42,605 nt of DNA from Vibrio genomosp. F10 str. ZF-129 (GCF_000287055.2 NZ_AJYQ02000137.1:17875-60479), one strand, 5' to 3'; counted from the first letter of the stretch, positions 25,457 through 35,245 are shown. Program-made: numbers and translations. The notes: a model not told the origin generated them from the letters alone.

Positions 25457-25493
25457 TAAAGTGTCGACAATTTACTTGATTGTCGACACTTTA
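25457..25493. promoter_or_regulatory. 37-bp perfect inverted repeat holding two TGTCGACA sites, candidate operator of the prp locus
   Basis: Arms TAAAGTGTCGACAAT (25457-25471) and ATTGTCGACACTTTA (25479-25493) with a 7-base spacer. Each arm contains the full 8-bp palindrome TGTCGACA, with centres 19 bases apart. Such short, symmetric sites are typical for FCD-type GntR dimers, and the GntR gene starts 138 bases downstream, so autoregulation and control of prpBCDFE-type genes is the simplest inference. Confidence 0.7.
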
Positions 25494-25521
25494 ATGGTCT
25501 ATTTTATAAACACAGCAGCAG

Positions 25522-25534
25522 ATTGTTGACACGA
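25522..25534. promoter_or_regulatory. degenerate TGTTGACA site
   Basis: ATTGTTGACACGA differs from the repeated ATTGTCGACAC motif by one base in the core. It would be a fourth, weaker site of the same regulator. Confidence 0.4.
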
Positions 25535-25562
25535 ATCGGGTTAGCTCAAGTAACTTATTAAC

Positions 25563-25605
25563 CCCAGTAATTTATTCATCCCAGTAACTTATTCATCCCA
25601 GTAAC
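25563..25605. repeat. 17-bp tandem repeat before the GntR gene
   Basis: CCCAGTAATTTATTCAT (25563-25579), CCCAGTAACTTATTCAT (25580-25596) and a partial CCCAGTAAC (25597-25605); a diverged copy precedes at 25546. It sits between the operator array and the GntR start codon, so it is probably in the leader. Confidence 0.85.
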
Positions 25606-25630
25606 AGGTCAACCAAGATAATGTGAGTGC

Positions 25631-26353
25631 ATGAACATGAACAGTACCATTTCAGAATTGAGTCTCTCTTACGAAGCCAAAACTCGTGCGCCTGAAAAAG
25701 AAAACACCAAATCAGAAAGCTTAACGGAATATCTGATTGAGGCGATTGTTGGCGGTGATATCCCACCGGGAAGCAAAATATCTGAGCCTGAACTGGCGAA
25801 ACGATTTGAAGTCAGTCGTGGGCCGCTTAGAGAAGCGATTATGCGCGTTGAAGGGCTGGGTTTAATCGAGCGCATCCCACATGTTGGCGCAAGGGTGATT
25901 ACCTTTTCCCAAGAAAAACTCATAGAGCTGTATTCCGTTAGGGAAGCGTTAGAAGGGATGGCCGCCCGACTTGCGGCAAGACACATTACACCAGACGAGT
26001 TAATCAAGTTAGAACAAGTATTGGCAACCCATTCTAAACATATCGATCAAGTTGAGGGGGCGTCTTACTTTCATCAACATGGCGATTTTGATTTCCATTA
26101 TCGAATCATTAAAGCCAGCCGAAATAGCAAATTGGTCTCCCTATTATGTGGAGAGCTTTACCACTTGCTGCGTATGTATCGTTATCAATCGCCTCGGGCG
26201 CAATCAAGGCCAACAGAAGCGCTGGAGGAGCACAAATTTATTCTACAAGCGATACGCAATCGTGATGAAGAGTTGGCTGAAATGCTCATGAGACGACATA
26301 TTTCTGGTAGCCGAAGACTCATAGAAAAACAGATTCAACAAGATGACACCTAG
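25631..26353 (+). CDS. GntR family (FCD-type) regulator of the 2-methylcitrate locus
   Basis: A 240-residue regulator. After about 28 variable residues comes the GntR winged helix (LTEYLIEAIVGGDIPPGSKI, then SEPELAKRFEVSRGPLREAI), then the all-helical FCD effector domain (about 95-235) with candidate metal-binding residues D150-H154 region (HGDFDFHYRII) and H-rich ends (RRHISGSRR). It stands directly upstream of prpB in the same direction. Family context: GntR proteins at this place in Vibrio and Shewanella prp loci are predicted local regulators of propionate use. The effector is probably a cycle intermediate, which is inference. Confidence 0.88.
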   Translation: MNMNSTISELSLSYEAKTRAPEKENTKSESLTEYLIEAIVGGDIPPGSKISEPELAKRFEVSRGPLREAIMRVEGLGLIERIPHVGARVITFSQEKLIELYSVREALEGMAARLAARHITPDELIKLEQVLATHSKHIDQVEGASYFHQHGDFDFHYRIIKASRNSKLVSLLCGELYHLLRMYRYQSPRAQSRPTEALEEHKFILQAIRNRDEELAEMLMRRHISGSRRLIEKQIQQDDT

Positions 26354-26424
26354 TTGTTTTCTTGGTCTGGTCAGCGACGTTCTAGCCACTGTAGGTCTAG
26401 CAAGTAATACAAGACAGAACAATG

Positions 26425-26470
26425 AAAATGAATAGTAATAAAAATGCATAGTAATAAAAATGAATAACAA
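26425..26470. repeat. 16-bp tandem repeat in the GntR-prpB gap
   Basis: AAAATGAATAGTAATA (26425-26440), AAAATGCATAGTAATA (26441-26456) and a partial third copy from 26457. It lies just before the prpB ribosome-binding site (AAAGGGAG at about 26485). Confidence 0.85.
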
Positions 26471-26499
26471 CTATCGACTGAGTTAAAGGGAGTTTAACC

Positions 26500-27393
26500 A
26501 TGAAAATATCACCGGGGGCCAAATTTAGGCTTGCTGTCGAACACAATAATCCACTGCAAATTGTTGGTACGGTCAACCCATACTGCGCAATGATGGCGAA
26601 AAACATCGGCCACCAAGCAATTTATTTATCGGGCGGGGGCATCGCGAATGCGTCGTATGGGCTACCCGATTTAGGGATTACAACACTCAATGATGTGCTC
26701 GTGGATGTTGAGCGAGTCACCAACGCTTGCGATTTACCATTGTTGGTGGACATCGACACAGGATTTGGTGGTGCGTTTAACATTGCCAGAACGATCAAGT
26801 CGATTGAAAAAGCAGGCGCGGCGGCGGTGCATATGGAAGATCAGGTTGCACAAAAACGGTGTGGTCATCGACCAAACAAGGCCATTGTCAGTGCGCAAGA
26901 AATGGTTGACCGAATCAAAGCCGCAGTGGATGCACGAAACGATGAAAACTTTGTCATCATGGCGCGAACCGATGCATTGGCGGTAGAAGGGATTGATAGC
27001 GCGATTGAACGAGCGATCGCCTGTGTTGAAGCTGGGGCGGATATGATTTTCCCAGAAGCGATGAATCAACTGGATCAGTATGTGAAATTCTCGGCCGCCT
27101 TACAATCTGCGACGGGTAAGCATGTCCCGATTCTTGCCAATATCACCGAATTTGGTCAAACCCCTCTCTATAGCTGTGAAGATTTAGCCAAATCGAGTGT
27201 GGATATGGTGCTTTATCCATTGAGTGCATTTAGAGCGATGAATAAAGCCGCTGAAAATGTCTATCGACACTTGCTGGTGGAAGGCAATCAGGAAGCGGTA
27301 GTTGAATCGATGCAAACGCGCAAAGAGCTCTATGAACACCTCAATTACCATGATTACGAAGATAAGCTGGATCAGCTATTTTCTGGAAAATAG
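26500..27393 (+). CDS. prpB: methylisocitrate lyase
   Basis: A 297-residue enzyme that cleaves 2-methylisocitrate to pyruvate and succinate, the last step of the methylcitrate cycle. It belongs to the isocitrate lyase/PEP mutase superfamily: metal-binding DIDTGFGG (84-91) and the catalytic loop KRCGH (119-123, Cys121) are present. The length equals E. coli PrpB (296). The ATG is preceded by AAAGGGAG. It heads prpB-prpC-acnD-prpF-prpE, separated from prpC by 107 bases. Confidence 0.96.
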   Translation: MKISPGAKFRLAVEHNNPLQIVGTVNPYCAMMAKNIGHQAIYLSGGGIANASYGLPDLGITTLNDVLVDVERVTNACDLPLLVDIDTGFGGAFNIARTIKSIEKAGAAAVHMEDQVAQKRCGHRPNKAIVSAQEMVDRIKAAVDARNDENFVIMARTDALAVEGIDSAIERAIACVEAGADMIFPEAMNQLDQYVKFSAALQSATGKHVPILANITEFGQTPLYSCEDLAKSSVDMVLYPLSAFRAMNKAAENVYRHLLVEGNQEAVVESMQTRKELYEHLNYHDYEDKLDQLFSGK

Positions 27394-27500
27394 ACCACAT
27401 TAACTTAATCCAATAACGTGAAATCGTTAACTTATAAAAGTGCCGAAGAGCAACGACGAAGAATACAGTCACATAAGTTAGCACAGAAAAGGAGTTCATT

Positions 27501-28667
27501 ATGTCTTCATCAGTTTCATCAGAAAGCGAAAAGGTAGCAAAGAAAAACGTAATTGGCGGCGCGGGCTTACGCGGACAAAGTGCTGGCACAACCTCACTGT
27601 GCACTGTAGGCCAAACAGGAACGGGCCTGACTTACCGAGGTTATGACATTACCGACTTAGCGAACAACGCCGAGTTTGAAGAAGTCGCTTATTTGCTGTT
27701 ACAGGGGCATCTTCCCAACCGGGCTCAATTGGATGAATACAAAACGCGGTTGATCGGATTGCGAGGCCTACCATCCGCGCTTAAGCAAGCACTAGAATTA
27801 ATACCCTCAACAGCTCATCCAATGGATGTCATGAGAACGGGCTGTTCTGTTCTGGGCAATCTAGAGCAAGAAATGGATTTTGCACAGCAACAGCAAGCAA
27901 CAGAGCGAATGTTGGCACTCTTTCCTGCGATCATTTGTTACTGGTATCGGTTTAGCCACGATGGCGTGCGAATCGATACTCAAGACACGTCAGAGTCATG
28001 CATCGGTGGGTATTTTCTGAAAATGCTGACGGACAAATCTCCCAGTGAACTGCATAAAAAAGTCATGCATTGCTCGCTTATCTTATACGCCGAGCACGAG
28101 TTTAATGCATCCACATTTGCAGGCCGAGTGTGCGCTTCAACGTTGTCAGACATTCATTCTTGTATCACTGCTGCGATTGGCACATTACGTGGGCCTTTGC
28201 ATGGCGGTGCAAACGAAGCTGCGATGGACATGATCCAAGATTGGCAAACCGCTGATGAAGCAGAAGAGAACATCATGGCAATGCTGGCAAACAAAGACAA
28301 AATCATGGGCTTTGGTCATGCGGTATACCGAGAAAGCGATCCTCGTAATGCATTGATAAAACGCTGGTCAAAAGAGTTGTCACTAGCGGTAGGGGACACA
28401 CAATTGTATGCCGTTTCGGAGCGAGTGGAATCGGTGATGAAGCGTGAAAAAGACCTATTCTGTAACGCCGATTTCTTCCATGCATCCGCGTATCACTTTA
28501 TGGATATCCCAACCAAACTGTTTACGCCTATCTTCGTTATGAGCCGTTTAACGGGGTGGGCGGCGCATATTTATGAGCAGCGTGCCAACAATCGAATTAT
28601 CCGTCCAAGTGCTGACTACGATGGGCCTGAGCATCAAGATTGGTTACCGATTGATAAAAGGCAATAG
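27501..28667 (+). CDS. prpC: 2-methylcitrate synthase
   Basis: A 388-residue citrate-synthase-fold enzyme condensing propionyl-CoA with oxaloacetate. The catalytic residues are visible: His234 in LHGGANEAAM, His273 in GFGHAVYR and Asp324 in ADFFHASAY. The N-terminus GGAGLRGQSAGTTSLCTVG is typical of PrpC rather than the longer hexameric GltA. It starts after AAAAGGAG. A 178-base gap separates it from acnD, longer than the others in this operon, without a clear terminator. Confidence 0.96.
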   Translation: MSSSVSSESEKVAKKNVIGGAGLRGQSAGTTSLCTVGQTGTGLTYRGYDITDLANNAEFEEVAYLLLQGHLPNRAQLDEYKTRLIGLRGLPSALKQALELIPSTAHPMDVMRTGCSVLGNLEQEMDFAQQQQATERMLALFPAIICYWYRFSHDGVRIDTQDTSESCIGGYFLKMLTDKSPSELHKKVMHCSLILYAEHEFNASTFAGRVCASTLSDIHSCITAAIGTLRGPLHGGANEAAMDMIQDWQTADEAEENIMAMLANKDKIMGFGHAVYRESDPRNALIKRWSKELSLAVGDTQLYAVSERVESVMKREKDLFCNADFFHASAYHFMDIPTKLFTPIFVMSRLTGWAAHIYEQRANNRIIRPSADYDGPEHQDWLPIDKRQ

Positions 28668-28845
28668 GCCAACGAAATAGTCAAACAAACGAGTCAAAGA
28701 CATTGCCTTTCAATAGCGCAACAAAACCAAGCAAACTGTGCAGATCAAGCAGAACAAGCCGATCCAGTACAGTAGGTAATGATTTAAAAAGCAGGGCGAA
28801 CGATGCCTTGCTTGACCAAGATGAACCGATTCATGGACGGATGCT

Positions 28846-31506
28846 ATGCCAAATTTCAGCGTAAATCAGCGATACCGAAAATCGCTGCCAGAGACACAAT
28901 TAGACTATTTTGATGCGCGTGAAGCGATCAACCGTATTTCACCGGGTTCGTATGAAACACTGCCCTATACGTCAAGAATATTGGCAGAGCAGCTTGTTAG
29001 GCGATGTGACCCTAGCCAGCTGACCGATAGCCTAAAACAAATTATCGATAGAAAAAGCGACCTTGATTTTCCATGGTATCCAGCTCGTGTGGTCTGTCAC
29101 GATATCCTTGGCCAAACCGCTCTGGTTGACCTAGCCGGGCTTCGAGATGCCATAGCAAAAGAAGGCGGCGACCCTGCCAGTGTGAATCCTGTTGTTGAAA
29201 CACAGCTGATCGTTGACCACTCATTAGCTGTTGAACATGCAGGTTTTCAAAAGGACGCGTTTGATAAAAATAGAGCGATTGAAGAACGCCGAAATGAAGA
29301 TCGCTTTCATTTTATTGAGTGGTGTAAAACCGCGTTTAAAAACGTCAGCGTGATTCCCGCTGGTAATGGGATCATGCACCAGATTAATCTGGAAAAAATG
29401 TCTCCAGTCGTTCAATCGCAGAACGGAATTGCCTTTCCTGATACGTGTGTGGGCACCGACAGCCATACGCCCCATGTTGATGCTCTGGGCGTGTTAGCCA
29501 TTGGAGTGGGAGGATTGGAAGCAGAGACGGTGATGCTCGGTCGTCCATCAATGATGCGCTTGCCAGATATTGTCGGTGTTAAGCTTGTAGGAAAGCGCCA
29601 AGCCGGTATTACAGCAACCGATATTGTTTTAGCCATTACAGAGCTTTTGAGAAACGAACGAGTCGTTTCCAGCTACTTAGAATTCTTTGGGGAGGGGGTA
29701 CGAGACCTGACGATAGGTGATCGTGCCACCATCGCCAATATGACACCAGAGTACGGCGCAACCGCTGGGATGTTTTACATCGATGAGCAGACCATCAATT
29801 ACCTTACACTCACAGGCAGAGAAGCTGACCAAGTTGAGCTGGTTGAACGCTATGCGAAGCAAACCGGTTTGTGGGCCGATGACCTAGAGAGTGCGGTTTA
29901 TGAACGTGTCATCGAGTTTGATTTATCGACGGTGCAACGGAACCTTGCTGGTCCTTCTAACCCGCACCGACGTTTACCGACAGCGGAACTTACCGAGCGA
30001 GGCATCGCCGGAAAATGGACTGATAATGGCAATCAAATGCCTGATGGCGCAGTGATCATTGCAGCTATAACCTCGTGCACTAACACCAGTAATCCAAGAA
30101 ATGTCGTGGCGGCAGCGCTGGTTGCGAAAAAAGCCAATGAGCTTGGCTTAGTGCGTAAACCATGGGTGAAGACGTCGTTTGCTCCTGGTTCTAAAGTCGC
30201 CAAATTGTATCTGGAAGAGGCTGGGTTATTGCCAGAAATGGAAAAACTCGGTTTTGGTATCGTGGGATATGCTTGCACAACGTGTAACGGCATGAGTGGC
30301 GCGCTTTCACCAGACATTCAAAATGAAATCATTGAGCGTGACCTCTACACCACCGCAGTTCTGTCGGGTAATCGTAATTTTGATGGTCGAATTCACCCTT
30401 ACGCAAAACAGGCATTTTTGGCATCGCCACCGCTTGTTGTTGTTTACGCCATAGCAGGAACCATTCGTTTTGATATCGAAAAGGACAGCTTAGGATTCGA
30501 CAGCAGTGGCAATCCTATCTACCTCAATGACTTATGGCCGAGTGACGAGGAAATTGATTCTGTCGTAAATCGCCATGTTAAACCAGAGCAGTTCAATCAA
30601 ATTTACATAAAAATGTTCAAACTGGATGAAAGCGAAACCAACCTCAACCCTTTGTACGATTGGCGTGAAAAAAGCACTTATATTCGCAAACCACCTTATT
30701 GGGAAGGAGCGCTTGCGGGTGAACGAAGCCTCAAAAATATGCGCCCGTTGGCGTTGCTTGGTGACAACATCACCACCGATCACCTCTCGCCTTCAAACGC
30801 TATTTTGGCATCAAGTGCGGCGGGTGAATATCTCACTAAGATGGACGTTCCAGAAGAAGACTTTAATTCCTATGCGACCCATCGGGGCGATCACTTAACC
30901 GCTCAGCGTGCCACATTCGCAAACCCAAAGCTGTTTAATGAAATGGTGAAAGAGAATGGTGAAGTGGTGCAGGGATCGCTTGCACGAGTAGAGCCAGAAG
31001 GAAAGGTTATGCGAATGTGGGAAGCTATTGAAACCTATATGGACCGCAAACAACCACTGATCATCGTTGCTGGTGGGGATTATGGGCAAGGTTCGTCACG
31101 AGACTGGGCAGCAAAAGGCGTTCGATTAGCGGGGGTAGAAGTGATCGTCGCAGAAGGGTTTGAACGCATTCACCGAACTAATTTAGTGGGTATGGGTGTG
31201 CTGCCGCTTGAGTTTAAATCGGGTCAAAATCGTCATACCTTCAACCTTGATGGCTCGGAAATTTACGATGTGCTCGGTGATATAAGACCGGGGGGGGATT
31301 TAGTGCTATCGATAACTCGAACCGATGGTGAGCAGTTTAACGTAGACGTTACTTGCCGTTTAGATACTGAAGATGAGGTAAATGTGTATAACGCTGGCGG
31401 CGTGTTACAACGTTTTGCTCAAGACTTTTTGTCTCAGTCTCTGTCTCAGTTGCCTTTGCAGTCTCAATATAACTTTCATTCTCACTCTCAAGCGGGGCCG
31501 GTATGA
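28846..31506 (+). CDS. acnD: Fe/S-dependent 2-methylisocitrate dehydratase AcnD
   Basis: An 886-residue aconitase-family enzyme that, with PrpF, replaces PrpD in converting 2-methylcitrate to 2-methyl-cis-aconitate. The N-terminus YRKSLPETQLDYFDAREAI and LDFPWYPARVVCHDILGQTA (in part) match AcnD. The [4Fe-4S] ligands are Cys411 (ITSCTNTSN), Cys477 and Cys480 (ACTTCNG). The swivelling domain has YGQGSSRDWAAKG. The last 25 residues are a low-complexity Ser/Gln tail (FLSQSLSQLPLQSQ). The stop overlaps the prpF start (ATGA at 31503). Confidence 0.95.
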   Translation: MPNFSVNQRYRKSLPETQLDYFDAREAINRISPGSYETLPYTSRILAEQLVRRCDPSQLTDSLKQIIDRKSDLDFPWYPARVVCHDILGQTALVDLAGLRDAIAKEGGDPASVNPVVETQLIVDHSLAVEHAGFQKDAFDKNRAIEERRNEDRFHFIEWCKTAFKNVSVIPAGNGIMHQINLEKMSPVVQSQNGIAFPDTCVGTDSHTPHVDALGVLAIGVGGLEAETVMLGRPSMMRLPDIVGVKLVGKRQAGITATDIVLAITELLRNERVVSSYLEFFGEGVRDLTIGDRATIANMTPEYGATAGMFYIDEQTINYLTLTGREADQVELVERYAKQTGLWADDLESAVYERVIEFDLSTVQRNLAGPSNPHRRLPTAELTERGIAGKWTDNGNQMPDGAVIIAAITSCTNTSNPRNVVAAALVAKKANELGLVRKPWVKTSFAPGSKVAKLYLEEAGLLPEMEKLGFGIVGYACTTCNGMSGALSPDIQNEIIERDLYTTAVLSGNRNFDGRIHPYAKQAFLASPPLVVVYAIAGTIRFDIEKDSLGFDSSGNPIYLNDLWPSDEEIDSVVNRHVKPEQFNQIYIKMFKLDESETNLNPLYDWREKSTYIRKPPYWEGALAGERSLKNMRPLALLGDNITTDHLSPSNAILASSAAGEYLTKMDVPEEDFNSYATHRGDHLTAQRATFANPKLFNEMVKENGEVVQGSLARVEPEGKVMRMWEAIETYMDRKQPLIIVAGGDYGQGSSRDWAAKGVRLAGVEVIVAEGFERIHRTNLVGMGVLPLEFKSGQNRHTFNLDGSEIYDVLGDIRPGGDLVLSITRTDGEQFNVDVTCRLDTEDEVNVYNAGGVLQRFAQDFLSQSLSQLPLQSQYNFHSHSQAGPV

Positions 31507-32675
31507 AACAGAGTAAAATTGTTGCCACCTACATGCGCGGCGGCACCAGCAAAGGTGTTTTCTTCAAATTAGAGGATTTACCTGCATCGGCTCAAGTACC
31601 TGGAAAGTCGCGAGATGAATTGCTACTTCGAGTCATCGGCAGTCCTGATCCTTATGGCAAACAAACGGATGGCATGGGCGGGGCGACGTCAAGCACAAGT
31701 AAAGCCGTTATTGTATCGAAAAGTCACCAAGGTGATCACGACGTTGATTACCTCTTTGGACAAGTCGCGATAGACAAACCCTTTGTTGATTGGAGTGGCA
31801 ATTGCGGAAACTTATCTGCCGCGGTAGGGCCATTTGCAGTGGAAAGAGGGCTCATTGATCCATCACGTATTCCTCAAAACGGTGTCGTGGAAGTCAAAAT
31901 ATGGCAGGTCAATATTGCTAAAACCATTGTTGCTCATGTACCGATTGTTGATGGAGAAGTGCAAGAATTTGGGGACTTCGAACTCGATGGGGTGACTTTC
32001 CCAGCCGCCGAAATTCGGGTGGATTTTTTGAATCCATCAGACGGGAGTGGATCGATGTTTCCAACCGGAAACCTAATTGATGAACTTGTCGTGCCCGACG
32101 TTGGGACATTTAATGCGACGTTCATAAACGCGGGTATCCCGACAATTTTTGTTGATGCAGAATCACTCGGTTACACCGGAACAGAAAGCCAAGAAGTGAT
32201 CAATGGCGATGAAAAGGCATTGGCGATGTTTGAATCCATAAGAGCGCATGGTGCACTAAGAATGGGGTTGATTCACGATATTGAAGAAGCGAAATCAAGA
32301 CAACACACTCCCAAAGTGGCGTTTGTCAGCCCAGCCAAAACCTACCTCAGTTCGAGCGGAAAAACCGTCGATTGCGATGATATTGATGTGGTTGTGCGTG
32401 CGCTTTCTATGGGAAAACTCCATCACGCTATGATGGGAACAGCAGCGGTGGCCATCGCTTCGGCTGCTTGTGTGCAAGGTACGTTGGTTAATCTTGCGGC
32501 TGGAGGAAACAAGAGAGAATCCGTTACATTTGGTCACCCATCTGGCGTATTAAAGGTAGGCGCGAAAGCAAGCCATGGGCGACAAGGGTGGAGGGTTGAT
32601 AGGGCGACCATGAGTCGAAGTGCCCGCGTATTGATGGAAGGGAAAGTGTGTGTCCCTTTTAGCACCTCACATTAA
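31503..32675 (+). CDS. prpF: 2-methylaconitate cis-trans isomerase PrpF
   Basis: A 390-residue protein of the diaminopimelate-epimerase fold that isomerises the AcnD product. Conserved stretches are TYMRGGTSKGVFF (9-21), GMGGATSSTSKAVIV with the conserved Lys67, and DWSGNCGNLSAAVGPFA with the catalytic-site Cys101. The length matches known PrpF proteins (about 390-397). Translation is coupled to acnD by a 4-base overlap, which fits their joint function. Confidence 0.95.
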   Translation: MKQSKIVATYMRGGTSKGVFFKLEDLPASAQVPGKSRDELLLRVIGSPDPYGKQTDGMGGATSSTSKAVIVSKSHQGDHDVDYLFGQVAIDKPFVDWSGNCGNLSAAVGPFAVERGLIDPSRIPQNGVVEVKIWQVNIAKTIVAHVPIVDGEVQEFGDFELDGVTFPAAEIRVDFLNPSDGSGSMFPTGNLIDELVVPDVGTFNATFINAGIPTIFVDAESLGYTGTESQEVINGDEKALAMFESIRAHGALRMGLIHDIEEAKSRQHTPKVAFVSPAKTYLSSSGKTVDCDDIDVVVRALSMGKLHHAMMGTAAVAIASAACVQGTLVNLAAGGNKRESVTFGHPSGVLKVGAKASHGRQGWRVDRATMSRSARVLMEGKVCVPFSTSH

Positions 32676-32702
32676 CACTGTTTTTCATGGAGGAAACAGG
32701 GC

Positions 32703-34613
32703 ATGTCTAAGAATGATAAAACTCAACATATAAAATCGGCCTATCAAGAAGAGTATCAATGGTCACAAACGGACCCAACATCGTTTTGGGGAACTCAGGC
32801 GAAAAATATCGACTGGTTTGAGCCACCTAAAACGGTGCTTGAATCCGATGAAAATGGTATCGAACGATGGTTTCCTGATGGAATATTGAACACCTGCTGG
32901 CTAGCGCTTGATTATCACTGCGAGAATGGACGAGGCGAGAAAGCCGCGTTAATTTATGATTCCCCAGTGACGGGAACACAGCGAGAATATACGTATTTAG
33001 AAATGCGTAACCAAGTTGCAAAAGTTGCGGGCATGTTAGCTGAGCAAGGAGTGTCGAAGGGCGATCGTGTGGTTATTTATATGCCTATGATTCCAGAAGC
33101 AGCAATGGCAATGCTCGCCTGCGCAAGACTTGGGGCGATTCACTCGGTTGTGTTTGGCGGGTTTGCACCGAGCGAGTTAGCGGTTCGAATAGAAGATGCG
33201 GAACCTAAGGTGGTGATCACGGCTTCTTGCGGAATCGAGATCAACAAAGTGCTGCCTTATAAGCCTCTTGTAGACCGGGCGATTATGGACAGTCGCTGGA
33301 AACCTGAAAAAGTTGTGGTCGTTCAACGAGAGCAATGTCTCGCGGAATTGAACTCAGAACGAGACATTGATTGGGCCAACAGTGTAGATCAAGCGCTCCC
33401 TCAAGCGTGCGTGCCTGTTTTGGCAACCGATCCTCTTTACATTCTTTATACCTCAGGAACCACGGGCAAACCGAAAGGCGTTGTTCGCGATAACGGTGGG
33501 CACGCTGTCGCAATGAAGTATTCCATGAGTACGATTTATGACATGCCCCAAGATGGCGTTTTTTGGGCGGCCTCTGACGTAGGTTGGGTGGTTGGTCACT
33601 CATACATTGTGTATGCACCGCTTATTCACGGGTGTACCAGCATTCTATTTGAAGGGAAGCCGGTAAGAACCCCTGACCCCGGCGCGTTTTGGCGAGTGTG
33701 CGAACAATATAAAGTGGATGTATTGTTTTCAGCACCGACAGCGTTTCGTGCAATAAAAAAGGAAGATTCGGAAGGCGCATTACTGACACAGTTTGATCTC
33801 TCTAACTTGAAAGCGGTGTTTATGGCTGGTGAGCGTTTAGACCCGCCAACACTTGAGTGGGTGCAATCTAAAACAAATAAACCGGTGATCGATCACTGGT
33901 GGCAAACAGAAACTGGGTGGGCGATAGCGAGTAACCCGACAGGCATTGAAAGAATGCCGATTAAAGCAGGGTCTGCGACAAAAGCGGTGCCAGGCTATCA
34001 GGTAGAAATACTCAATGAAGTCGGCGAGTCACTACCAGAAAACCAGCAAGGCTTTGTCGCATTGAAGCGCCCATTACCACCAGGCTGTTTGCCGACGGTA
34101 TGGCGCAACCATGATCGTTTTGAAAGTGGCTATTTGAGTCAGTTCCCTGGCTACTATGTGTCTGGTGACGGTGGCTATTTGGATGAAGAGGGCTACTTAT
34201 ACATTATGGGCCGGATAGATGATGTCATTAATGTCGCGGGGCATCGCCTATCAACCGGAGAAATGGAAGAGATTGTTGGAGGCCATCCAGCGATTGCTGA
34301 GTGTGCCGTTGTTGGCATTCATGATGAGCTTAAAGGTCAGTTACCCCTTGGTTTAGTGGTATTGAAAGACGGTGTGAAAATCGATGATCTCGCATTGGAA
34401 GGAGAGCTCGTTGGTAAAGTTCGTAACGAAATTGGTGCGGTTGCATGTTTCAAACACGCGTTAGTGGTTGAGCGATTACCAAAAACGCGTTCAGGTAAAA
34501 TTTTACGTCGAGTCATTAGGCAGATTGCAGACGGAGAGCAATATACGGTGCCATCAACGATCGATGATCCGGGTAGCCTCGCTGAAATCGAACGAGTGCT
34601 GAGTGAAACTTAG
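32703..34613 (+). CDS. prpE: propionate-CoA ligase (propionyl-CoA synthetase)
   Basis: A 636-residue AMP-forming acyl-CoA synthetase that feeds the cycle by activating propionate. The adenylation P-loop LYTSGTTGKPKGVV, WWQTETGWAIAS, and the C-terminal TRSGKILRR are present; Lys599 in the last motif is the residue acetylated by Pat-type enzymes in homologs. The ATG follows GGAGG with 27 bases between prpF and prpE, so it is the last gene of the operon. A terminator is at 34689-34713. Confidence 0.95.
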   Translation: MSKNDKTQHIKSAYQEEYQWSQTDPTSFWGTQAKNIDWFEPPKTVLESDENGIERWFPDGILNTCWLALDYHCENGRGEKAALIYDSPVTGTQREYTYLEMRNQVAKVAGMLAEQGVSKGDRVVIYMPMIPEAAMAMLACARLGAIHSVVFGGFAPSELAVRIEDAEPKVVITASCGIEINKVLPYKPLVDRAIMDSRWKPEKVVVVQREQCLAELNSERDIDWANSVDQALPQACVPVLATDPLYILYTSGTTGKPKGVVRDNGGHAVAMKYSMSTIYDMPQDGVFWAASDVGWVVGHSYIVYAPLIHGCTSILFEGKPVRTPDPGAFWRVCEQYKVDVLFSAPTAFRAIKKEDSEGALLTQFDLSNLKAVFMAGERLDPPTLEWVQSKTNKPVIDHWWQTETGWAIASNPTGIERMPIKAGSATKAVPGYQVEILNEVGESLPENQQGFVALKRPLPPGCLPTVWRNHDRFESGYLSQFPGYYVSGDGGYLDEEGYLYIMGRIDDVINVAGHRLSTGEMEEIVGGHPAIAECAVVGIHDELKGQLPLGLVVLKDGVKIDDLALEGELVGKVRNEIGAVACFKHALVVERLPKTRSGKILRRVIRQIADGEQYTVPSTIDDPGSLAEIERVLSET

Positions 34614-34688
34614 ATAAACTTAGATAAATACAGCTACTCTGAATTTTGTTTAAAGATCAGGTGTGTGATAAACACAGTAATCCAAATT

Positions 34689-34713
34689 AAGCCCCGATAA
34701 TAAGGGGCTTTTT
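34689..34713 (+). terminator. rho-independent terminator of the prp operon
   Basis: Stem AAGCCCC / GGGGCTT with loop GATAATAA, then TTTTT on the plus strand. A 10-bp tandem duplication (AAACTTAGAT) spans the prpE stop codon at about 34606-34626. Confidence 0.88.
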
Positions 34714-34771
34714 CGTGTAAGTTTCTATACAATCTCAATTATTCATACTTTATTTGTGTCGCGAAAATAAC

Positions 34772-35245
34772 ATGACTCCAATTTTGTTCTCTGCAGCCAA
34801 ATCATCAGACCTAGAACAATTGAATCGGTTGATGTTTGGGCTACACCATGAACACCATCAATCGTGCCCTGATTTTTTTAAAACAGCCCGTGAAATCGAA
34901 CAGGAAAAAAGCATAGCTCGCTACTTAGATGACCCAGAATGCCTGGTATTTGTGGCTAAAGATAAGCAGGATGTCGTCGGCTTTATTACCGGGCATTTTT
35001 GCGAACTGGTGTCGAGTGTCAGTAAACCTATTCAGATGGGCAGTGTGGATGAGCTTTATGTTCTGCCCCAATATAGGCAGAGAAAGATTGCTCATCAACT
35101 TTGTGAAACACTGAATCAACGCTTTAAAGAATATGGAGTGGTTCAGATATTTGTTGAAGTTTGGGATTTTAACGCGACGGCATTAGAGTTTTATAACAAG
35201 CTTGGGTTCGAGCACCATATTCATTGGTTACGTAAAGCAATATGA
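34772..35245 (+). CDS. GNAT family N-acetyltransferase
   Basis: A 157-residue acetyl-CoA-dependent transferase. I start it at ATG 34772 (MTPILFSAAKSSDLEQL); the frame is open from a TTG six codons upstream. The GNAT core is visible: QDVVGFITGHF, then SVDELYVLPQYRQRKIAHQL with the acetyl-CoA pyrophosphate loop Q-Y-R-Q-R-K-I-A (the usual Gly is Lys), and EVWDFNATALEFYNKLGFE. The substrate is unknown. Its stop abuts the next gene's open frame. Confidence 0.85.
   Translation: MTPILFSAAKSSDLEQLNRLMFGLHHEHHQSCPDFFKTAREIEQEKSIARYLDDPECLVFVAKDKQDVVGFITGHFCELVSSVSKPIQMGSVDELYVLPQYRQRKIAHQLCETLNQRFKEYGVVQIFVEVWDFNATALEFYNKLGFEHHIHWLRKAI

Noticed and set aside
25546..25605. CRISPR-like array
   Set aside because: Directly adjacent 17-bp units with no spacers; a simple tandem repeat.
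26397..26606. Minus-strand ORFs in the GntR-prpB gap
   Set aside because: Composed of the 16-bp tandem repeat read backwards; hydrophobic low-complexity product.
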